From: Helochares maculicollis
Lineage: Eukaryota > Arthropoda > Insecta > Coleoptera > Hydrophilidae
Reading direction: 5' to 3'
Length of the DNA stretch: 64,000 nt
NCBI GenBank assembly: GCA_033557835.1
Contig: JAWQRO010000011.1
Location: 28,667 to 92,666 of the forward strand
How positions within the stretch are numbered: position 1 is the first letter of the stretch; each line of letters begins with the position of its first letter. The notes beneath the pieces were generated by a model. It made no database searches, was not told the DNA's origin, and worked only from the letters and a program-made list of their open reading frames with translations. Positions 23,850-35,900 of the stretch are shown in pieces. The position numbers were made by a program, and so were the translations under genes.

Positions 23850-24170
23850 AACAATAACATATTGCCAATAAAGGCGGATTTTTAAAAGGAGCAGATCTTT
23901 ATTGGCAATAAAAAACGTGATATTTTAAATCACGCCGATCGAACGGCGGAGTTGCGTTTCCAGAGCTGCATCAAGATGTTCCGTTATCCATTTCGAATGC
24001 GGGTCTATATAATTGATGTAGTTGGTGCAGCAAATAACCAACACATACAGACAGACAGACTTTCCAGGTATTTAACGATGCAACAACTACAGAGAACTCG
24101 ACGTCGGACACGCCCAGGCAGTGTGGGCGTCTATAAAGGCGAGGCAGCCAAAGCGACCGGTCGCTAGGGT
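23850..24170 (+). promoter_or_regulatory. Dyad-rich block with a TATA-like box
   Basis: Five dyad symmetries lie within 310 bp: a 13-bp inverted repeat carrying CCAAT (23861-23909), CGTGAT/ATCACG (23916-23934), CGCCG/CGGCG (23933-23948), ACGCCCA/TGGGCGT (24110-24130) and the 14-bp palindrome AGCGACCGGTCGCT (24152-24165). A TATA-like CTATAAAGG (24131-24139) sits about 20 bp before the last palindrome. This may be a compact promoter or enhancer on the plus strand. No convincing gene follows; the 65-codon frame at 24121-24318 is weak. Confidence 0.33.
23861..23909. repeat. Perfect 13-bp inverted repeat (CCAAT-containing arms)
   Basis: ATTGCCAATAAAG (23861-23873) and its exact reverse complement CTTTATTGGCAAT (23897-23909), separated by 23 bases. 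Could be a paired CCAAT-factor site or the ends of a tiny miniature element. Confidence 0.65.
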
Positions 24171-24319
24171 TACTGACACAGCTGTATCTGCTTATCACTT
24201 GGTTCACTCTGTGGAATCGCAGTTCTCCTTTAATATGCGCCATTGGTGTCTGCGCCACCTTAGTCAACTTGTGCCTGGAAGAAAGCCAAACACTTGGGCT
24301 CTATGTGCATATAAATAGA

Positions 24320-25742
24320 TTAAATAAAAAAGTGGATGATGGATAGCACGCAACTACGACCAGTTTTTGTCTTTCATACGGATGGCTGCTTTAATTAGAT
24401 TCGCGCACATCACAACGATTCTCCTAGTTTCGTAACTGCCTACCTATTCCTTGTCCCCTATGTGGAACAATGAAATGTCGATGGTTTTAAAACATGGCTT
24501 ATTTTAAATGTTCCCGCCGTAGGTAGGTCAGACTGCTGTATTACATTATATTCCGTTTAGACTTCTGAAGCCTGCTTTTACAGTAATTTAATAGGATCTA
24601 CTTGCTAGATCATCAATCCGTGTCTACAATATCGTTGTTTCAATGATATTTATTATTCTTTCATGTTGAAATATCATCGACGAAAGAATTCGTTGATTCT
24701 ATTTGCAGAAGGAAGTGAAAGGTATCTTCTAGCGCCGTTAACTATTTAACATAAAAGTTGATTTCCGCTGCATAATTTCAAGTAATTTAGTATTTCTTGT
24801 ACGTGTTAATGATGCTAAATACGTTTACCAAGTAGATACGGTTTTAATATTTTAAATTCATTTTTAAAAATCGCTTGCTTGTAAGTGCTTTCTATGTTCG
24901 GAATCACCGTTCGTCTAAACAGAGTTCAATGTTGAATTATTTGGCGTGAATAATTACTTGCCACCTATGTCTCGTCATTTGAAATCTACAGAATTCATTT
25001 CAAAGCCGAGAGGAAGACGAAATTAATAACGAAGCCAATTTAGATTCGCGTAGGAAGTTGAAACAGAAAGATTGGAGTATCGGGAAATCAAGCGCGATAT
25101 TAGTTTAGGATTTAATTTGTATTCGCTCGTTCTAAGTCGTTTACAATGTTGGGATTATTTCGGTGCAAAGATCCGCTTAATCTAAACTCGCCACTTCCAG
25201 GGAGCACATAAGGCAGATTCCGCACACTCGGCTTTCCGACATGCCGCTTTTCTTAACACTAGAATGCCCAAAAACAGTCATTACGATTGTTGCCTTATTT
25301 TATATCATTTGCACCCTAAATTCACGAACTGAAAGTTGGATAGATGTGATTCATTGGGATATCTTACCTAGACAAGTGTGGAGTACTCCGAAATGGAATC
25401 AAGGTTTGAATCATCATCTGAAGATGATTTAACCTTTCCCGGACAAACAAGAAAAAATTAAGCATTGAAGAAAACATTCTTAGAGCTTCTCTACTTCTTT
25501 CCTGAAGTTTTCTTAATTTCGGGGTAAGAAAATAAAAAATAAAACATGAATGAAAAGCTCAGAGCTTCGCTCCTAGCTTTTTAATCTTGTCTTCTTGAGT
25601 TTCTCCCAGCATTGAAGATAAAAATCAAGAATTTAAGAGGAAAAGTCTCGGACCGACGCTATGACCTTTTTAACTTTCTCTTGTAGTGATTTTTGTTTTA
25701 GGCGTTGAGCATAAAAATCAAAAATTGAATTGAAGAACAATT
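24320..25742. other. Intronic DNA; degenerate direct repeats near its end
   Basis: No gene recognised up to 25450. From about 25457 to 25735 three related segments recur, each starting near GCATTGAAGA or GCGTTGAGCAT followed by AAAATCAA or similar. They look like decayed tandem or nested repeat units leading into the repeat at 25743. Confidence 0.45.
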
Positions 25743-25830
25743 GACCTAGGATTCATTTAAGTGACAATTTGTCAATTGTCTAATAAAATTGTTGGAAGGT
25801 TGGCATTATCAAGTCGCTTAGGGATGGCAG
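25743..25830 (+). repeat. Dispersed repeat, copy A (partner at 62295-62384)
   Basis: About 88 bp clearly related to 62295-62384 in the same orientation. Shared blocks include CCTAGGA, CTGTCAATTTGTTAATTG versus GACAATTTGTCAATTG, TTGGCA-TATCAA-TCGCT and GGGATGGCA. Identity is roughly three-quarters by eye. Likely fragments of one mobile-element family. Confidence 0.55.
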
Positions 25831-26219
25831 TTAAACCATGTATTTTAATTTTATTTGACTGTGTATTTTATCCATTTAATGGATTTATATGTGTGAATTA
25901 ATCATTATAAAAGGATATATTTAAAGGATAGCCTCTTGAAAGATTTAAAATACTTTACTTAGGATTATTTTAGAAATTTTTTGCGGTTGAATTTGCGTTG
26001 TGATCATTTTGACTAACTAAATTAAAACGAGGCTTAAAAACCGTATTGGCATCTCAAGTTTCTCGTACATTATTCACCGGTTGAAAGAAAAACTATTCGT
26101 GTTTTGATGCGGCTTATTGGGGATAAAAGCATCACAAAGGTTCATAAGAAACCTATACAATCTTCTGTGCAAGAGTAATTACTTGTGTGCTCAAACAACA
26201 ACGTAAACATTTAACCGAA

Positions 26220-26410
26220 TGAGTAAAATCGAGGGCACAGAACGAAGGAGAGAGGGGTTGCCAGGCAACAGTTATGGGGCTGAGAGGCGGCGCCGTCTAA
26301 AGCTGCCTAGCTTGGTTCATGGAGCTGACTGCTCCTCTGCTGGGGGTGGCTGGCGCGTGCGGATGTGTGGGCCGCAATATATGACATTGACAGTTTCCAT
26401 GGATACTAGA
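26220..26410. promoter_or_regulatory. GC-rich island with RFX X-box motifs
   Basis: Contains GTTGCCAGGCAAC (26257-26269), a perfect RFX X-box dyad with a 1-bp spacer, and GTTTCCATGGATAC (26393-26406), one mismatch from the 14-bp X-box consensus. Between them lie a GGCGGCGCCG run and a G-rich stretch. RFX factors drive ciliary and sensory-neuron genes. The 99-codon plus-strand frame at 26219-26518 looks fortuitous. Confidence 0.4.
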
Positions 26411-29400
26411 AGGAATAGAACGCTATGTCGGATTGTTTGTCTCACTGGTGTTGGTAAATGTGACCTCCCAGAGACTGTATCTTTTGATATAACCATAAAT
26501 AAAATGGTTTGTAGCTAAGGATTCAAACAACATAAGGTAGACCGAAGACGTAATAATTGGAAAAGTAAATGATGAACGTTTATCTCTCAAATTGAAATGA
26601 ATTCCGATTGAACCGTTAACAGGAGCAATCATGCGAACTATGTTGGCGTACCGCTACTTTCTCTGGCGTCTAACTGACTAATTACTTTGTGCAACATTAT
26701 TACCTAGTCATGCAATTAGACGTACTATCTACTGGAATGGAAACACGACTACCATTGATCATATAAATTAACATGCTTTGTAAACCAATGAGCGATTTTT
26801 TCAATTGTTTTATTTTACCCAATTTCTCTTGCAAATGCGCTCAAAGAGAATTTATATTGCTTAATATAAAATTACTACCCAGATGTCAGAATAAACGAAA
26901 ACTAAATAGTTAATCAAAATAAAGCACGCAGGCGATTCTGCAACGCTTCCAACTGACAAGGTCACCTTCAAGTCTACTGTATATTCTAACAATGCACCCA
27001 ATTTCCCGTTCCAGCCAGTTCATTTTATTGTTCGCCTCATTCCGTTCCACTCGGCGGTTACACACATAATATTCTTTTTGTTTGAATGTGTGTGTATGCG
27101 AAGAATGTTATTTTGCTTTATTTAATGCGACTTTTTTGTTCTTGGAAACTTAAACAATTCTTATTGTTCTTTAATAACAACGAATTATTGGATTCTTGAT
27201 TCCTTGTTGAGATACACGTACTTACTTCTTCAGATCGCCATTTCTGGCCAATGAGATGTTTGTTTTTTTTTGGCAAATTCTATGTACTTATTATCAATCA
27301 TTTCCGGGCGTATATTGCAATATCATGTGCTGTAAATGCGAATTTCTTCCACAACACTGCCCCATACAGTCATAATTTTTCCTTTAAAGCTACTTTAGAT
27401 AGCGTTGACTACGTTGTAACCTTCCCGAAAAGACATGACCAATCAAGTGATTTAAAAGTTAACACCTCTACAATCCGGGTCTTGGCATATTTAAGCGTTC
27501 AAGAAATGGCTTTACAAATTATGTAAATTTAAGTACTGCAAGCGACTTTTAATAATAATAAGTGGCTTTAAATTGTTGTTAGATAATCAACAAACAAAAT
27601 GTTTGTCTTGTGTATGCAAGTATTTCCAGGAGACTGCAAACATAGAATTGTGTATTTAAATAGTCATTTTCACAAATAAGTTTCATTACTTCATAATTGC
27701 AGTAAAAGTTTTCGATCTTGTGATTTACACTTCAAGCATCGCTTCGTCACGCCACGTCAAAATTTACTTGAATGGGTTTAATACCTAACATGACGTGACA
27801 GAATGGTGACTGACGGAAAGTGTGAATCCTTCTTAATTGATATTTAATGAACAATGAAATGAACTGTGACTTCCTTTTCTGTTTCACCGAACAAATGGAG
27901 CTCGCATTATTAAGAGCAGATGTGCATATTTTATATTTACGAAGTTGGGGTATATAGACGAGTAGCCTAGGAATAGGAGTTAATTAGTCGTGCGGTTCGC
28001 TGTTCGAAGAACCACTGTTTGGTTACTGTTTAATTGTGATAAACAATTCATCATCCTCATAATCATATCCCGCTATTTCGAAGGATTAGCTTCTTAGTAT
28101 ATTTTTAATTTATAATTTGTATACACTTGTGCTGACGTCTTCTTTTGCGATTTTAAGACTTACTACCGCCAGTATGGAGTTATCGGTATTTAACGTAATC
28201 CAATTCAGGATCTTTGAGACTTTTAAAATACCACGCTACCACACTGCCGTTTAGGACTGCAAATTTTACCCTGCTGCAAAGGGTGCAAACCGGACATATT
28301 ATCAAAGTATAGTGCCTTGTGTAATGTAATCTGGTTGATTGCTGGTAGGTCCTCGATTTTTGTGCGGCCACCCTGCATACTTTTTAATGAGTCGGAGTTC
28401 AACTACAGTCCAATAAAAGACATCTATGTTACATTTATGTACGAGGGCTGTTCGACCTAACAAACAAAAGATTTTTTAGACTATCCACCTTGCAGTTCAA
28501 ATAATTTAAGTCAGAGATTTCCAGTTTTTTAATAGGTTTTATCGAAATGAAAAATACGCGGTTATCGTAGATAACCTCACCCACTGATATAATTTTCGCT
28601 CAGCAAGCCATTTCTTTAGATTTGGGAAGTGAACTCACTGGGATCCAAATCCAAATATAGGTCATGTAGGTTTGTGATAACAGTTCTAGACTTGTATGTA
28701 TACGCAGCCTATTGTCGTAATGTTCTTTTTGTGCAAACGTGAGTTGCGTTATCAATTGATACAATAGTGCAGGCTAATACACCTTGGTGATAATCTTACC
28801 ATGTTTTAATCGCTCAACCGTTTGGGCTGCTTTTTCTCTGGCTTGTAATTATGATTCCAAATATAATATAGGGTAATAAAACATCGACAAAAGTCAGCGA
28901 AATTGCGTCATAAAAGTTTAGACAATTTTGCGATGTGTTTAGTTGCAATATTGGTCGACTATAAGCAAACGCAACACCCATCTCGCAAAAGGCCTCATCA
29001 TAAACAGAACGTAAAATGGAATGAATAAGTTTTATGATAGGTTCGCAATCCCAACAAGATCACTTTCAATCGGCGTTCATCTAACACAACTCCAACAACT
29101 ACCGACCGACATTGCTGTTAATCGCCATGCACAAAAGACTAGCCGCCCAGGTGACGCTATTAAAAAAATAGGGTAGAGAAAATCATGGATGATTACCCAA
29201 CAGAACTGCACACTCTACAGATCGATCATCATATATGCTTTACATACGGCAGAGCAAACAGCCCTAAAGACATAACGGCTTAATAAAGAATTGTACCTCG
29301 TCTCCTCAAGGTGTCTTTGAGGAGTGAAATTACTGTAGCATTGGCATCAAAACTAGTATCAGAAAATCTGAGAGTACTTCTAAAATTAGTCTTAGGAAAA

Positions 29401-32400
29401 CAAAAGTTTAAGCAAAACACACATTCGAAGTAAACAAGCGATTAACGTACGACGACTCGCTTTCTCCATTGATAAATTTTGATTAAGAAAGATCCATCCA
29501 AAGAGCAAAATTAGTTAAAAGGAATAAAATGGTTGGTGGATTGCGAAGATCGGACAATAAAGGCTGGGTATGAAAACCAATGAAGTCCAAACATAATAAA
29601 TCAAGATAAGAAGAACTGCAACCAATACTTGAGACTACCTGCGAACACAGAACCACACATTTGTGATTCCATCGACTATATTAAGCATTAATAATAGGCA
29701 AAAGTAGGCAAGAGTGGGCAAGACAATGAAACTTGAAAAACCTACAAGTGTTAGACAAAATATGTTACTTCTGAGAAGCAAAATACTAGCTAAGAAAATC
29801 AAAATTAAAATTTCTAAGATTTTAATAAAGCCAGTCGGTCACCCACAGCAATCAGCTGGAAGTAAACTTTAAAACACTGATACCAATATTAGTTCACCAC
29901 ATTAAACTCTAAAAAAACGCCTTAAGAATCGCAACCATATCGTAAAGTGCTAAAAGTCTGAATGATGATACTGAGCGATAAGCAAGGTTTTAAAATGTAA
30001 ATTACAGAACAATTATTTAACATAACACGCAATATGAAAAGTGTTGATGACGTACAATAGTAAATAGTGTCTCCTACATATTTTAATTTTTTAAACGCGT
30101 TCGTTTGAATGAAGGCGGCGAAAGCACTTAAGTGAATAAAATCTAGCTGCGTTCATTGTTCTATGTAAACAAATTATTTATGTATATTCGCAGACGAGAG
30201 TGTATCTTTTATTTAATGGCTCTACGAATCGAGGTCAGAGATAATACCCTAATAAATATTTAATAACAGTTGGTGATCGCTAAAAATAAATGCGAGAAAT
30301 TTAGGTGTAATCCGCTTGGCAATTCGGTTGTTTCCTATTTATAACTCCTTGTATAAATACACCTACCATCGCGTCGTTTATTTCTCCGCTGCATTTTTAA
30401 ACTTGTCCGGGAGTATTTCTGGCAGATACCATTCACGAAAATATTTATATGAACTACAAACGTGACCCCCATTTTGAAAACATTTCAACGCAATCTCGTT
30501 AAACCATAATAAACAAGAGTTTATCGGAAAATATAGAAAGAAAAGTGATATACAGTCCACAAACAAACAAGATAACGACGTTCTTTTGAGTAAGAGTCAG
30601 ACAGTCGTATAAACAATATAATTACAATGGAGTTATTGATATTGAATAAAATTGTGAAGTACCGGAACTCATACAGATCTGTAAGAATCTGCCTTCTGTG
30701 ATCTAGTTTAAAAGATGATATAAATCGCAACTGGCTACAAAACGATCCAGGTATCGTTCTCACCTTTTATTAGCCTGTTTGTCTGTTCCCTAACCGACCG
30801 TTTCTTGCAATACGAGTGTTATTCACACACCTATAAATCCTAGGCAAGTTTTTCTAAATGTTCTTTTACTTCAGCTTAATCAACTAAAATATTTTGGTAG
30901 TTAACCCATGGATACATTTGTATATTATAGGTTACCAAACGCTAAAGGTTTTTTCTCGAATTGTGTAAAAATAATTTTTGAACTTCTAAATTTGTTATGC
31001 AAATCAAAAATTTTCAATGCCAGGAATATTATTGTTATCTACAACAATTTGTACAGAATACGGTTAAGATATTTTCGATTTGTTTCTCCTATGCAAGTAC
31101 AAAACAAAAATAATCCACCTTTCCAACAATTGATTTTTGTATCAACATTTCCATTTTAATGGTATTTCTGCAAAAGTACTCATTTACATTTAGCATCAAA
31201 AGGCGTTTAATTATAGGCTTTGCACTGTCGTAGCGCTAGTACTATAAAATATATTCAACAACAAACAAGATAACGACGATATTAAAGTGTGTATATTAAG
31301 ACAGATAAAAATCTACATTAAATAAATACATAATGCAGATAATATTGAGAATGTCTGAACTGGAACAACAAAGATATGGAAGTGCAGCAATAAATTATCT
31401 GAATGATGTTTATGAAATCCTTTGAGCAAGCAACTTCCTCGGCTGTTTTTGCCTGCAAGTTTTATTTTTAACTCCTCGGTTCGAGTAAGGTCACAAAGAA
31501 GCCGACTGTACGCTGAAACTGTAATTAAATCGCTTTTAACAGTTGAGCAAACAAGTTTGTGTTATGTTTAAATTTGGACACAAAATTCATTTGCTAAACA
31601 AGCAGACGGGTACTGATATTGACAATGTGCCGTGATTATAAATAAGCTCGCAAATTTTGCCGAAATGATAATACATATTCAAAGCTCTAAATCAAAAATT
31701 TAACATTGGGCTAATAATAAATGTGTCAATATAACAAACGGCCTCCGATATTCAATAATCTCTATGCACTTCATATTCCAACTAGTTAATCGCTTATAAG
31801 TCAGATAGATACAAGAAATATAAATAGATGACCTGTGCGAATTAACATAATGTTTTTAGCAAATTTCCTTAATTGCGAAACGTTATCCTATAAATTATTT
31901 ATGACACGTAGTGCTTGTTTGTTTATCACGTCTATTGCTCGTTCTAAAAAGTAATATTTAGCACTATGTATGTAAATACATATTGTTTTGTTTATTTTAG
32001 AGCTTAGCAAAACTAATTTGTTACAACTTGAACACGTCTTTACGCAGTATCATTTGAGATAATTACTAAAGATGACTGTTTTATTTTTACAATTTTTGCT
32101 CAGATTACGTTTATCAACATCCAGACATAATTGTAACGACAGCAATAACAATTACTCTCGTCGCTAACACAAATATACTTATCTAGTGTAGAAAATGAAA
32201 AGACAGGATTTGCAAAATTAAAAGAAATCCATGCAATTATAAATCCTCTTAAGTTTACATCAAAGCAGGTTTTTAACTTTATGTACGGCGAGTGCTTAAA
32301 AACAGAAATAATATTTAAAAAGACGAATTAATTTTATACAAAGCCATTTTGTAAAGAGAAAGCAAGAGAACATCAGCGGATAACTGTGAAAGGCATTTAA

Positions 32401-32499
32401 AGGTCAAACAGTATTTGGATTTTTTTCGTGGCGTATAAAAGAGATGGCGATAAAAGTTAATAAGTTACGTAAGATGTTCTTTAAGATAAAAGTGTGTAT
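26411..32499. other. Intronic DNA with no recognised gene
   Basis: Contains a CAAGGTCA site at 26957-26964, a perfect 8-bp hairpin CTCCTCAA/TTGAGGAG (29302-29324), and an exact 19-bp direct repeat (30562-30580 and 31260-31278). The stretch 28340-28470 contains GCGGCCACCCTGCATA and TACGAGGGCTGTTCGA, which resemble ends of arthropod DNA transposons, but no transposase could be read between or beside them. Confidence 0.5.
30562..30580 (+). repeat. 19-bp exact direct repeat, first copy (second at 31260-31278)
   Basis: AACAAACAAGATAACGACG occurs identically at both positions, 698 bp apart. Low complexity at the left end reduces its significance. Confidence 0.6.
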
Positions 32500-32900
32500 T
32501 GGGATGGATCACCTGTCTTCTTTTGAGAATGCGGTGGATGCCCCCGATGCGCCGACGAACAAACTCTCTCACTCCGCATTCCATTGCCACATGTTGCCCT
32601 TATGTCCCTAACTAAACCGGATTTTAAGATCACCTGCCGCCCTACAAGCTGCACGACCTTTGGCGTTTACTAAATGCTTCAAAAGGCAACAGCTGCTTCC
32701 GTGCACCCTCAACGTATATATGCAGTCAGTCATGTGGTTAAAGCAACATTTGCTTCATTGGCAGCCCAGTTGGATTTACTTTTTTTGCAAAGGACTATTC
32801 ACAGACACAATGGTTCATTTGCATATTCTTACCAAACCCCCATTTAGGAAGCCTTTTAACCATTTCATGATTACTAATTTAATCGCCACTATATAATTAT
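32500..32900. promoter_or_regulatory. Enhancer-like block with E-boxes and an octamer
   Basis: Higher GC than its flanks. Contains CACCTG E-boxes at 32510-32515 and 32631-32636, a CAGCTG E-box at 32690-32695 and a perfect POU octamer ATTTGCAT at 32817-32824. Spaced bHLH and POU sites are typical of neural enhancers. The 78-codon plus-strand frame here is not supported as a gene. Confidence 0.33.
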
Positions 32901-35900
32901 AACTTTCTGTTAGATCACCCAATTCATCAATTGTTTTAGCACTTAATTAATTTAATTATTTGGTTTTATAGTTCCCCTCACTTCGTCGATCGATCGCGGT
33001 TTTTTGAACAAGGGAGTTGAGAATCAATTCCTCGTACAAGAATTTGGCGAGTATTCCGGCTGTTTTGTCTGAGGGTTTTATGATTAAGTTGTTTAAGTTC
33101 CTGGAAGGTATTTTATATATTCCCCCTCTTGCTCGATCTTAATTATGCTAATAAGCCAGCAGTCAAAAGATAATTGGCCTATAAATTCACGATACAAAGC
33201 GAGAAAAATGTTTGTCGCTGTTTAAATTGATCGGTAAGTGATAATTACGTCATGAGTTGCAGATCAAGCTATATCTGCGTCAGAATTGACCAATATTAAA
33301 ATATATGACAAAAATAGCGGTCGGAATACGTCAATACAAGATCAACGACTTCTTTTTGACTTACCAAACGTAACGAGCCTGCAGCGAAAATTTGTTTGAA
33401 GTCTTTCCAAAAATTAACAACGGATACAAAATTGGCACAATCTAACATTTCTAAACAAAAAGCATTTTCTTGGCCACAAACGCTAATTTCTTAGTAAGAT
33501 TTAATAAGATATAACTATACACCGGACCAAAATATCACAATTGTTTCAATCATAGTATTCTGGAGTCAACTTGACACCTGAATTGCAAATACAATAAAAA
33601 CTCTATTTGGGCTCCCGAGAGGTTTCAAAACTTCATAACGGTTTTGGTACAATAGATATTGCAGTCAACAAATAAAGTCCCAAGTTTATGTGGACTGCGG
33701 ATTTTCTGTTATCACCTCCACCCGCCTTAGATGCAATGTACAAAAAGTAGCAAATTATACCTATTTAAATCAAACAAATGTGGCATTAAATGTATTTCAC
33801 CAGATTCAATGTTGTTAAGCTTCTGTTTACAAGCTTCAAGCTATTTATTAGTTTACAAACCTTCGTTGATAAGCCTTTGAGACACGCACACAGCCAATTA
33901 GGTTTACCCTACCCAAACTATTCTATCATTATCATTACTCATATCACACCTGAATGTTTTCTACAATTGTTTAAGATCCTAATTTTTAATTCTGATGAGA
34001 ATAAATACAATATAGTAATTTTCAGCTATAATTCTAGTAAAATTGCATTTTGTTGCAAAAATATATTACTAATGTATAAAATCTGAAAAATAAAGTTGCT
34101 GTAGAAAAGTTGACACAAACCGACTGAGATTTTTCACAATAATAAGTAAGCATTACAAACTACAGTTTATTTTTTCTTCTATTACATTCGGCGTGGATTC
34201 TTAAGCGGAAAAAATTTTTCTATTCCATATCACTATACAAAATATAGTGCAGTTATGTGTTGCGAAAACATTTCGTCTCGTGAGTTTACAGTATATGTGT
34301 TTACGAAAATGTGGAGACACCTTGGATGTTTTTTAAATGAAATCTAATTGAGATTATAAAAATTTTACTAATCTGACTTTTTCAAAAGATTTATGTCAAT
34401 TAAACCACAAGTTTGGTTTCGTCAACCTTGTCGTGGTGAATATTGTGACTCTTTACTTTCGAAGCATCATTTAAATCTCACCTTAGCAGTATCATTTTAT
34501 GAAATAGGGGTATTTCTAGAAAACCACCCGTTCACGCCACAGGAATCAAATTATCGTAAAATAAAAACTCACATGTCTATTAAACCGCCCCTGACGCCAT
34601 TATAAAGTGAAGTAGCCACCTAACACACATTTCTTAGCTTTTTATGGGGGAATAAACACAACTGATTTCTCATTGATGGCATCAAAGAGTTTTGAGATAT
34701 AAGGGCCTCTAAGAGAGAGAACATTTTAAGCTTCCAATTGTCTCGTTGACAATAAGATTTTTGAAAAACAGGAAAATGTTAGTGCCTTTATTTTAAACGA
34801 TTATTGTATTTATTTTATTCTAATATATTACAGCTGTTAAGTAGATTGAGCGCCTTAATGGAAAATGGTGGAATGACAATCCGTAGTCAGTCAAATATGA
34901 GAAAGAAGACCGACAGATAAAGTAAAATACATTGATGTACAAGACTTATGTCTTTCCTTTATAGCATTTTCAAATCTACCATAACTCTTAATGATAGACA
35001 GTGGCATCAAATTCTAAATTTATTAGATATATTATATATATATAAATATATCTGAGTCGCTATGGAAGTTTGCATTAATGAGAAAAATAGAGCTCTATTA
35101 ACTTCACATAAACAATAAATTTACGTAAGAAAAGTGCCTGCGTCAGTTTCATTTTAAAACGTCAGTAAACATACTTGAATAGTTTATGTTAATTCGGAAC
35201 AGGCAGTTTCTTTTTTATACCGGTTTTATCTAATTCTAATTCTATAGTTAGAATTTTCCACATTTGAACGTGATTTTTTGCAATCATCTCTGGAATATCA
35301 GTACTCTGGCTTTTTCTTGGCCGCACACGTATATCTTGTTCTCAAACTCAGCTTTTGGTTATTTAACTTCAATTTAATTTTATCACACTCATGGTAGCTG
35401 AGTTGCATCCTTTTTTAGCCCAGAGAATGCACAATCGAAACTAAGAAATATGTAATACACGCAAAATTTAAATTATTTTCAAGTGTATTATCATAGAGTG
35501 CACGTCTGTGCATTTTTGGATAATCCAGAATTGAAAGAACGTAAGTGTTGACAATTTTTATAAAATATTGTCTGCTTTTTTAAAAAAGCAATCAAATGGA
35601 GAGTCATTAGATTTAGCAATACGCTAGAGGGAAGTTCTCATTTTTACATTATACTAATTTGAAGTTTCTAGTGTAGTTTTTTGTACACGAATAAATTATT
35701 CCACTTTAGCATGAAAGTGTATTAGCAACAAACTAGTTTTGTTCCTTTATGTAATAGCGCATTAACTGACGAAGATGTGCGAGCTATCCCAGGTATGTTA
35801 AAAGAGGATACAACATTTTAAATATCTAATTCGTGGTTCTCTAGAGCAACCTAACTCTTCCCTGGAAAGTTGCCAGGTCTGGTGCAACCCACACGCTGAG

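Noticed and set aside
28340..28470. Transposon-end-like strings near 28360 and 28441
   Set aside because: No paired inverted end and no transposase could be read; kept only as a note.
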